Assembly (NCBI GenBank): GCA_015904075.1
Contig: JABMDH010000105.1
Location: 1 to 5,774 of the forward strand
Reading direction: 5' to 3'
Source: Nitrospira sp.
GTDB taxonomy: Bacteria; Nitrospirota; Nitrospiria; Nitrospirales; Nitrospiraceae
Length of the DNA: 5,774 nt
Positions 1 through 5,046 of the stretch are shown piece by piece (the first letter of the stretch is position 1; every line of letters begins with the position of its first letter). The position numbers were made by a program, and so were the translations under genes. The notes under the pieces are model-generated. The model was not told the origin of the DNA. It did not search any database and worked only from the letters and a program-made list of their open reading frames with translations.

Positions 1-120
1 GGGGCCGACCTCGCCGATCACGGCGAGCGCGGCCGCGAGCAAGGCGCTGCGCAGATCGCCGTGGTGGTAGCGGACGTCGCGCCGGGACGAGGGGGCGCGC
101 GCGGGTCTTGGCTTGTTCAT
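1..120 (-). CDS. TetR-family transcriptional regulator, N-terminal fragment (cut by left edge)
   Basis: The minus strand from the ATG at 120-118 reads 40 codons without a stop to the window edge. After a basic, Pro/Arg-rich leader of about 17 residues comes RYHHGDLRSALLAAALAVIG, the typical opening of TetR-family repressors, in which helix 1 precedes the DNA-binding helix-turn-helix. The helix-turn-helix itself lies outside the window. In this frame 37 of 40 codons end in G or C, and the segment is about 78% GC over 1-110, against 57-60% just to its right. This marks the frame as coding but in DNA unlike its neighbours. No clear Shine-Dalgarno sequence precedes the ATG. The segment overlaps the still-open frame of the radical SAM gene over its whole length, which two real native genes would hardly do, so a transferred segment or an assembly chimera is likely. 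The ligand and targets cannot be told. Confidence 0.72.
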   Translation of the reverse strand, partial: MNKPRPARAPSSRRDVRYHHGDLRSALLAAALAVIGEVGP

Positions 121-2125
121 TCTGGAGTGTGATGGCGCAGTCGCCGGATGGACCTGAAAGCAGGAGGCGCGTCTTCTTTCCTGCCGGTTCATGGACTGGT
201 TGTCCGCCAAGCCAGACAATACGCCGTTCTACTTCTGGGTTATCCACAATCGTTCTGCTCTTGAGAAGACGTGTGACCCACTGGGTCGAGACTTTTGGCC
301 TCGGTGCGCGTTGCTCGAACCAGTCTCGTACATCCATGTCCAATCCGCGATTTTCGAGAAAATTGAGCATGGATCGCCTGAGTCCTTCACCGACCCATTG
401 AGGCGTCTCGCCGGATCGATCCCTGTGCCGGAGATCGTTTTCTGCAAATCCCTGAAACTCAGGACCGATGATACGCAGACCATGGGAGCCTGGATTGAGG
501 CCGACCGGGCTATGGGCGGTGGCCGTGAACCGGTGCCAAAAAGCCGATTGAATCAGATCCGCTCCCACCAATTGCCGCACGCGCTCCAGTGAATCGACGG
601 TTTCCTGAATCGTTTCGGAGGGGAATCCGTACATGAGATAGGCATGGACTAATATGCCCGCGTCTCGAAATGCCGCGGCGACCAGTGCTGTGCGGTCGAC
701 GGTTATGCCTTTCTTCATCTTCTCAAGCAGGCGGTCTGATGCCGCTTCGAGCCCGGCCGTCACGGCGATGCAGCCTGATGCCGCAAGCAGACGGCAGAGG
801 TCCGGTGAGAAGGCTTCCTCAAAGCGGATATTTCCCCACCAGGCGATATCAATCTTTCGTTCCAATAGAGCCAACGCGAGCGATTTGAGTGCGGCAGGAG
901 GCGCCGCTTCGTCTACAAAATGAAACCCCCTGTGCCCGGTCTCGGTCAGCAATTGTTCGATCTGTCCGATGAGCCGGTCGGTCGGGGTCATCTCATAGCG
1001 CCCGATATAATTGAGCCCTACATCGCAAAACGTGCACTGTTTCCAATAGCAGCCATGCGCCACGGTCAGTTTATTCCAATGGCCTTCCGACCAGAGGCGA
1101 TGCATTGGATTGATACTATCCAGAATCGTCAGATAGTGGTCGAGTTTCAGGCCGCGATAGGTCGGGCAGCCGATTGCATCCATCGAGAAGTCGGAGGCTG
1201 AGGGATCATCAGCAAAACGTACGGTTCCTCTGTCCCGATAGAAGGTGCGGCATAAGGCATTGCGCCGTCGCAGGCCGGACAGATGTTCAATCAGTGAGAG
1301 CAGTGGCCGTTCGCCGTCATCAAGGGTGATGAAATCGACATAGTCGAAGACGCGGGGATCGGCCACACGCCGCAATTCGGTATTGGCATAGCCGCCACCC
1401 AATGCAATGGGCAGCTCCGGCTGCTGATGCTTGATCGCCTGGGCGATGCGGAAGGCGCCGTACAGGTTGCCGGGAAACGGTACGGAGAGGCAGATCAGCG
1501 TCGGCTTGACCCGGTCGAGATGGGCCTGGAGGGCATTCAACATGAACTCATCAGTGATGGCCGGTTCGGCTCCCAGTGCGTCGAGCATGCCGTCGAATGA
1601 CGATGTGGATGTCGCCACTTGTTCGGCATAGCGGCTGAGAGAAAAATGCGGTGAGACCGTTGCTTGGATCAGGTCGGTGAGATCTTCGAGATAGAGCGTC
1701 GCCCATTGTTTGGCCCTGTCTTCAAGCGGGACAGCCTTTGCGAATCTCGTTCTGCCTCGAAACCGGGGGCCTTGAGGCAGCACGCCTGCTTGTAATATTT
1801 GCGAAGCGGCGTCTGGAGTCTTGCCTTGAAGAAAGGAGACGACGGGTTCGATCTGATCGAGATAGGCCTGCTCCCTCGCAAGCATTTCGATTGCTTCTGG
1901 CGGCAGATCGTCATCCAGTTTCCGGATATCGGCAAAGATACGAGTCAATCCGGCTCGGCTGAAGAGCCGCAGTACCATCTCGATGCCCAGATCGGCTTGC
2001 TCGGCGGCAATATGTCTGGATTGCAGGAACCCGGTGAGATAGGCGGTGGAAGGATAGGGTGTATTGAGTTGTGTCAGCGGAGGGATAAGGAGCAAGAGGC
2101 GCTGAGACGGCATGCCCGTTGACAT
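1..2125 (-). CDS. B12-binding-type radical SAM protein (3' end not resolved)
   Basis: Translation from the ATG at 2125-2123 stays open to the window edge (708 codons). About residue 669 onward lies in the anomalous GC-rich segment and is probably not native. The N-terminus (IPPLTQLNTPYPSTAYL, about residues 14-30) and a Rossmann-like stretch with GGGYANTE (about 243-250) followed by DFITLDDGERPLL are typical of the cobalamin-binding N-terminal half of B12-dependent radical SAM proteins. I see no DxHxxG cobalamin-ligand motif. The [4Fe-4S]/SAM motif is AHGCYWKQCTFCD, with Cys359, Cys364 and Cys367, spaced CX4CX2C. GLEAASD (458-464) and MYGFPSET (about 498-505) are core strands usual for this superfamily. 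The protein is presumably cytosolic, with no signal peptide. The gene starts 34 bases after the HD-GYP stop codon on the same strand, so co-transcription is likely. The ATG at 2113 is an alternative start, and neither start has a good ribosome binding site. The substrate is unknown. Confidence 0.85.
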   Translation of the reverse strand, partial: MSTGMPSQRLLLLIPPLTQLNTPYPSTAYLTGFLQSRHIAAEQADLGIEMVLRLFSRAGLTRIFADIRKLDDDLPPEAIEMLAREQAYLDQIEPVVSFLQGKTPDAASQILQAGVLPQGPRFRGRTRFAKAVPLEDRAKQWATLYLEDLTDLIQATVSPHFSLSRYAEQVATSTSSFDGMLDALGAEPAITDEFMLNALQAHLDRVKPTLICLSVPFPGNLYGAFRIAQAIKHQQPELPIALGGGYANTELRRVADPRVFDYVDFITLDDGERPLLSLIEHLSGLRRRNALCRTFYRDRGTVRFADDPSASDFSMDAIGCPTYRGLKLDHYLTILDSINPMHRLWSEGHWNKLTVAHGCYWKQCTFCDVGLNYIGRYEMTPTDRLIGQIEQLLTETGHRGFHFVDEAAPPAALKSLALALLERKIDIAWWGNIRFEEAFSPDLCRLLAASGCIAVTAGLEAASDRLLEKMKKGITVDRTALVAAAFRDAGILVHAYLMYGFPSETIQETVDSLERVRQLVGADLIQSAFWHRFTATAHSPVGLNPGSHGLRIIGPEFQGFAENDLRHRDRSGETPQWVGEGLRRSMLNFLENRGLDMDVRDWFEQRAPRPKVSTQWVTRLLKSRTIVDNPEVERRIVWLGGQPVHEPAGKKTRLLLSGPSGDCAITLQNEQAKTRARPLVPARRPLPPRRSAQRLARGRARRDRRGRP

Positions 2126-2159
2126 AGCACAGGAGTGCGTGCCAACGCCAGATCGAGTG

Positions 2160-3488
2160 TTACGCGGCCTCGGATTCCTTTAAGAGTTTCATCGAGGAGT
2201 TGATGAAGTACCCTGTCCAGCGAGCGAGATTCAGATACTCCGAGACCTCTTGCGGCAGCTCCTGCCTCGGGATGCTCCGCGTGATGGAGCGGCTCTGGTC
2301 AAGGCTGAGGTCGGTGATATTGGGATTGTCCCGCTCGACGGTTGGGTCATAGAGGATGATCAGCGGTCGCATACGGGCTTGTAAGTTGATGCTGACGACC
2401 AGGCCGACGGATGTGTCGCTCAGTTCCACAACCGTTCCGGGTGGATAGACGCTGAGCTCTTGTATGAGGGCGACGACTACTTCTTCGGGATAGAGGGTCT
2501 TGCTGTTCAGGTACAGGTGCGAGAGCGCCTCCGCCGGAGATTTGTTGTCCTTAATGTCCGGAGCGTTGATGAAGTTTTCATATTCTTCGACCACCATGAG
2601 GATTTTTGAGGGTAAGGCAAGCCGGCTGCCCCGTAAGCCGTCGGGATACCCTGATCCGTCAATCCGTTCATGGTGCTGCCTGATGATCTGGGCGACGGTA
2701 TCAGGAAGCTCAGGGAATTGTTCGAGAATCGTGAGCCCGAGCGCAACGTGTTGCTGAAACAGTTTCTGCTCGTGGCCATCCATGCACCTGTTCCGCTTCC
2801 TCAACAGGTCCGGCGGGAGCAGTTGCTCCCCGATATCGTGGAGGAGGCCGGCGATTCCCAGTATCTTGATGTGCTCCTGGCTACAATCAAATTGCCGGCC
2901 GAGCAGCATGGCAAGCACCGCAACATTCATGGCATGCAGCACACGTTTGTCGTCAATATCCTGTGTTCCGAGGAGACTTCCCATCGCGCTGACCATGTCC
3001 TCAGCCATAATCAGTTCTGTCAAACCGTTGATCATGTCCTTGGCAACTGTGAGGCCTGCGTCAGATCCATTCGTGATATCGGCAAGCGCCTTCGAGCTCT
3101 GAGTCAGGGTGTGTTTATAGACGGTATCGGCCTGCTGAAGGCCTTCTTGGTATCGGGTGACTGTCGGTGGTATGAGGATGTTCCCGGAGGGCGGTGCGAT
3201 GAGGGAAACGGTTTCTTCGGGTGCGTTGTGGACAGGCCTATCCGCCTGTCGTTCCACCGTTGCCGGATCTGACAATACCACATCGACGAGTACTGAGCGG
3301 AGTTCCAGGCTTTGAATAATAGTGAGTTGCTGCTTCGTTGTGATTTTGAATCGCTTTTTGGCGAAGGGGTGGGTGAACCAGGAACAGTTCAAATCCACGA
3401 ACATGCCGATCTTGAGTTGTGCCGGTGCGATCGAAAGAACTTCGGCGGTGAATTGCCGCGATACCTGCGTCGCCAATGATTTTGGCAC
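2160..3488 (-). CDS. DUF3391 / HD-GYP domain protein (c-di-GMP phosphodiesterase family)
   Basis: 442 residues from GTG at 3488-3486 (numbering from that start). A DUF3391-like N-terminal domain (about 16-90, with LKIGMFVDLNCSWFTHPF) is followed by an HD-GYP domain (about 141-340) and a C-terminal extension (YPPGTVVELSD onward) common in this family. HD-GYP proteins hydrolyse cyclic di-GMP in the cytosol. The core is recognisable: His185, the HD pair His217-Asp218 in LLHDIG, His247, and HHERIDGSGYP (His272-His273, GYP 280-282). Two usual catalytic-site residues differ: the Lys after HDIG is Glu221, and the VADxYDA aspartate is Glu301 (VVEEYEN). Activity may be altered or lost. I chose GTG 3488 because GAGG lies six bases upstream and the sigma-28 promoter predicts transcription starting near 3545. 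An in-frame TTG at 3545, giving 461 residues, would then have no leader. No transmembrane segment is evident. Confidence 0.92.
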   Translation of the reverse strand: MPKSLATQVSRQFTAEVLSIAPAQLKIGMFVDLNCSWFTHPFAKKRFKITTKQQLTIIQSLELRSVLVDVVLSDPATVERQADRPVHNAPEETVSLIAPPSGNILIPPTVTRYQEGLQQADTVYKHTLTQSSKALADITNGSDAGLTVAKDMINGLTELIMAEDMVSAMGSLLGTQDIDDKRVLHAMNVAVLAMLLGRQFDCSQEHIKILGIAGLLHDIGEQLLPPDLLRKRNRCMDGHEQKLFQQHVALGLTILEQFPELPDTVAQIIRQHHERIDGSGYPDGLRGSRLALPSKILMVVEEYENFINAPDIKDNKSPAEALSHLYLNSKTLYPEEVVVALIQELSVYPPGTVVELSDTSVGLVVSINLQARMRPLIILYDPTVERDNPNITDLSLDQSRSITRSIPRQELPQEVSEYLNLARWTGYFINSSMKLLKESEAA

Positions 3489-3551
3489 GAGTGCCCTCTC
3501 GTCCTTCAGGAGTCCGTGGGAGTAAGACCGGAGTCGAGATGTCAAGAGTTT

Positions 3552-3578
3552 CTATCGGCATGTCAATTCGAAGACTTA
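3552..3578 (-). promoter_or_regulatory. Sigma-28 (FliA-type) promoter upstream of the HD-GYP gene
   Basis: On the minus strand TAAG (3578-3575), a 15-base spacer and GCCGATAG (3559-3552) match the flagellar sigma-28 consensus TAAA-N15-GCCGATAA at 3 of 4 and 7 of 8 positions. Transcription would begin near 3545, about 57 bases ahead of the GTG start of the HD-GYP gene. The match to the longer -35 form TAAAGTTT is only 5 of 8. It lies in the gap between the rod-type gene and the HD-GYP gene, so the HD-GYP gene can be transcribed on its own as well as by read-through. Confidence 0.6.
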
Positions 3579-3649
3579 AGAGAGGAGTCGGCGACCAGGG
3601 GTGAGGCCGCGTTCTGTCACGCGGAGGGCCGAAGGAGGTGACAGGGTCG

Positions 3650-4003
3650 TTACTTTTTAATATCCAGGATCGCTCCCAACATGGCGTCCGCGGCGTTGAG
3701 CGATCTCAAGTTTGCTTCAAAGCCGCGTTGCGCAATAATCTGGTTCACCGTTTCCTCTCCGAGATCGACGTTCGATCGCTCAACCTGTACAGGTCCTTGT
3801 GCGGTATCTTTCAGCACGGCCGGCCCGGCGGAATTATCTTTCTGGACAACAGGGAGCACGCCTCCTGCATCGGCTTCAACGAACTCTGTTCTGGATTTCT
3901 TGAATTCATCGGTATTGACGTTGGCCACATTGTGGGCTGCGACTTCCATCTGTTTCGCATAGGCGGTCAGCCCGGAAAGGGCGGTATGGATAGCGGATAT
4001 CAT
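3650..4003 (-). CDS. Short flagellar rod/hook-family protein (FlgC/FlgG-like)
   Basis: 117 residues from ATG 4003-4001, with a strong ribosome binding site (GGGAGG, six bases upstream). Residues about 5-41 (ALSGLTAYAKQMEVAAHNVA, then NVNTDEFKKSRTEF) are the N-terminal signature of flagellar axial proteins (Flg_bb_rod type). Residues about 77-115 (SNVDLGEETVNQIIAQRGFE, then ANLRSLNAADAMLGAILDI) are the C-terminal signature (Flg_bbr_C type). These two helices form the coiled-coil core of rod, hook and distal rod subunits outside the inner membrane, exported by the flagellar type III system without a cleaved signal. Only about 35 residues (roughly 42-76) join them, so the protein is smaller than usual FlgC (about 130-150) and far smaller than FlgG or FlgE. 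The NTxxTxxGGPYRR motif of ordinary FlgC is absent. No flgB or other flagellar gene is adjacent, so it may be an accessory paralogue. The leader carries a c-di-GMP riboswitch and a sigma-28 promoter. Confidence 0.88.
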   Translation of the reverse strand: MISAIHTALSGLTAYAKQMEVAAHNVANVNTDEFKKSRTEFVEADAGGVLPVVQKDNSAGPAVLKDTAQGPVQVERSNVDLGEETVNQIIAQRGFEANLRSLNAADAMLGAILDIKK

Positions 4004-4009
4004 GTGGCG

Positions 4010-4057
4010 CCTCCCTTCAACATATGGCGAGCGATCGCTTGTCGCCCTGAAAGGAAG
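4010..4057 (-). promoter_or_regulatory. Hairpin sequestering the ribosome binding site (likely riboswitch expression platform)
   Basis: On the minus strand CTTCCTTTC (4057-4049) can pair with GAAGGGAGG (4018-4010) over nine consecutive positions, including two G-U pairs, and the second strand contains the Shine-Dalgarno sequence of the rod-type gene. The 30-base loop has its own inner stem, GGCGA (4046-4042) with TCGCC (4030-4026). No U-run follows, which points to control of translation rather than termination. A further perfect hairpin (CGTGCC/GGCACG, 4086-4072) lies between the aptamer and this structure. How the aptamer would switch the pairing is not visible by eye. Confidence 0.5.
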
Positions 4058-4103
4058 AGGCTGGGGGATACCGTGCCGCCGGCACGAGTGTGGGAGTCTG
4101 CAT

Positions 4104-4200
4104 TGTGGCGGCTAGGCTGACCCTGGAACATACCTCGTCCCTGTTTAGGTCCCTTGGCTTTGCGTCCCACCTTCTCAGGTGGTTTGCCCTTTTCACGCGA
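4104..4200 (-). promoter_or_regulatory. GEMM-I (cyclic di-GMP-I) riboswitch aptamer
   Basis: The minus strand carries the conserved GEMM-I elements in the right order: AAAAGGGCAAACC (4193-4181); a hairpin CCACCT-GAGA-AGGTGG (4182-4167) with a GNRA loop; GACGCAAAGCC (4166-4156); a stem GGGAC/GTTCC (4153-4149 with 4129-4125) enclosing CCTAAA (4149-4144) and TATG (4132-4129), the tetraloop-receptor halves; and GGGTCAGCCTAGCCGCC (4123-4107). GTG (4196-4194) can close P1 with CAC (4107-4105). The base that I align with G20 of the Vibrio Vc2 aptamer is G (about 4188), which favours c-di-GMP over cyclic AMP-GMP. The predicted transcript starts just ahead of the aptamer, and the first gene downstream is the flagellar rod-type gene, a typical target of this class. 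Outer boundaries are approximate. Confidence 0.9.
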
Positions 4201-4209
4201 TCGAAGACT

Positions 4210-4236
4210 CTATCGGCTATTCGACCAGGAACTTGA
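4210..4236 (-). promoter_or_regulatory. Sigma-28 (FliA-type) promoter upstream of the riboswitch
   Basis: TCAAGTTC (4236-4229), an 11-base spacer and GCCGATAG (4217-4210) on the minus strand match the long sigma-28 consensus TAAAGTTT-N11-GCCGATAA at 6 of 8 and 7 of 8 positions with exact spacing. Transcription would begin near 4203, so the RNA starts right at the 5' end of the GEMM-I aptamer, which is independent support for both calls. The -10 octamer is identical to that of the promoter at 3552-3578. Confidence 0.72.
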
Positions 4237-4238
4237 GT

Positions 4239-4254
4239 CTTCAACTGGTTGAAG
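4239..4254. repeat. 16-base palindrome next to the sigma-28 promoter
   Basis: CTTCAAC-TG-GTTGAAG is a perfect inverted repeat with seven-base arms. Its edge is two bases upstream of the -35 element of the minus-strand sigma-28 promoter (4236-4229). Position and symmetry suit an operator for a dimeric regulator. A chance palindrome or a small hairpin is also possible, and no regulator can be named. Confidence 0.4.
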
Positions 4255-4431
4255 TGTAGCAGAAACGTGCAGGCTTCAGTCGAAGAGGACTGTCAACAAC
4301 CGATAGGATCCAGCAGATACGATGCTGTGCCGTCTATGCCTGGCCCGCGCGACGGTTTGACAAAAGGCTGTGTCCGTCTTGCAGCAGAATTAGCGGTGGA
4401 TTCCATTTTCAAGATTGGGTAGAGTTGCGGT
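4255..4431. other. Remaining divergent intergenic DNA, no assignable element
   Basis: This is the right-hand part of a 428-base gap between divergent genes. It should contain the promoter of the plus-strand DsbA-fold gene. A perfect TTGACA occurs at 4357-4362, but no acceptable -10 box stands 16-18 bases downstream. I see no small gene, RNA gene or repeat here. Confidence 0.4.
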
Positions 4432-5004
4432 ATGGATCACGATTGCGAAGCGGCTGCCTTTCTGCTGTACAGCGATTTTAACTGTCCCTTTTGCTACGCA
4501 TTGCATGAACGGTTGCATGATCTGAATGTGATTGAGCGTTGCGAATGGCGCGGGGTGCAACATGCACCGCATTTACCTCGCCCCATGAAACCCTGGAGCG
4601 GGTCGTTGGGCGCGGAACTGCGGCATGAGGTGTCGGTCGTGCAGCGGTTGGCGCCGGAGGTGCCGATTGCATTGCCGCCCGGGAAGCCGAATACGTTGCC
4701 GGCTATCGTGCAGGCAGTTGAATTACTACGCAGAGATCGCGCGCAGGGAATGGCATTCGTTCGCCAGGTCTACCGCGCCTTCTGGCGCGAGGGGCAGGAT
4801 ATTTCTGATCCGCTGGTCTTAAGCCGGCTTTCAGGCGTCACGCTTCCCAACGATCAGGATGAGACTCGCCATAGGATTTCTCAAGAGTGGGAGGCAGCGT
4901 GGCACGAAACAGGACAGGCCGGTGTTCCCTTGATTGTCTCGCGGCAGGGTGATCTTCTTGTCGGGTGTGTGCCGGTGGAACGGGTTCGGCGATTCTTTGC
5001 CTGA
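4432..5004 (+). CDS. Cytoplasmic DsbA-family thioredoxin-fold protein with CPFC motif
   Basis: 190 residues. The N-terminal strand LLYSDFNCPFCYALHERL (residues 11-28) carries the CxxC motif Cys18-Pro-Phe-Cys21 at the start of the first helix, as in DsbA, FrnE-type and 2-hydroxychromene-2-carboxylate isomerase-like proteins. The helical insert follows (about 60-155), then GVPLIV with the cis-proline Pro166 facing the active site, and a final strand-helix ending in PVERVRRFF. There is no signal peptide, so it should act in the cytosol as a thiol-disulfide oxidoreductase or related isomerase/transferase. The substrate is unknown. The length suits the family (about 190-220). The start is secure because an in-frame TAG stands at 4420-4422, but the ribosome binding site is weak (GAG at 4422-4424). 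The gene is divergent from the flagellar unit and convergent with the dehydrogenase, 42 bases apart, so it appears to be a single-gene transcript. Confidence 0.85.
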   Translation: MDHDCEAAAFLLYSDFNCPFCYALHERLHDLNVIERCEWRGVQHAPHLPRPMKPWSGSLGAELRHEVSVVQRLAPEVPIALPPGKPNTLPAIVQAVELLRRDRAQGMAFVRQVYRAFWREGQDISDPLVLSRLSGVTLPNDQDETRHRISQEWEAAWHETGQAGVPLIVSRQGDLLVGCVPVERVRRFFA

Positions 5005-5046
5005 GTGACTCGCTGATCTGCCATCCCCAGGCCGTGCGGTACCGAT

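Noticed and set aside
1..120. Real C-terminal fusion of the radical SAM protein with the GC-rich segment
   Set aside because: In the radical SAM frame the segment reads as Arg/Pro-rich sequence typical of an out-of-frame GC-rich coding region, while the other frame gives a clean TetR N-terminus.
2670..3272. 200-codon open frame on the plus strand
   Set aside because: It lies wholly antisense to the HD-GYP gene, shows no recognisable motif and has no ribosome binding site context. The minus-strand protein has clear domains.
3238..3561. Minus-strand ATG at 3561 as the start of a 107-residue protein
   Set aside because: It overlaps the HD-GYP start in another frame, its ATG overlaps the sigma-28 -10 element, and it shows no motif.
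3607..3624. Hairpin CCGCG-8 bases-CGCGG as terminator after the rod-type gene
   Set aside because: Only five pairs, an eight-base loop and no U-run follow on the minus strand, so a terminator cannot be supported.
3638..4120. 160-codon plus-strand open frame
   Set aside because: It is antisense to the rod-type gene and runs on into the riboswitch leader. It shows no family signature.
4017..4244. 75-codon minus-strand open frame starting in the promoter region
   Set aside because: It covers the sigma-28 -10 element, the aptamer and the expression platform. The structured RNA explains this stretch.
4280..4306. Plus-strand ACCGATAG as a third sigma-28 promoter facing the DsbA-fold gene
   Set aside because: The -35 position reads TCGA, only two of four matches, and the -10 octamer matches at only six of eight positions.
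4357..4362. TTGACA as the -35 box of the DsbA-fold gene
   Set aside because: No reasonable -10 box is found at 16-18 bases. The nearest AT-rich hexamer (CAGAAT, 4385-4390) is 22 bases away.
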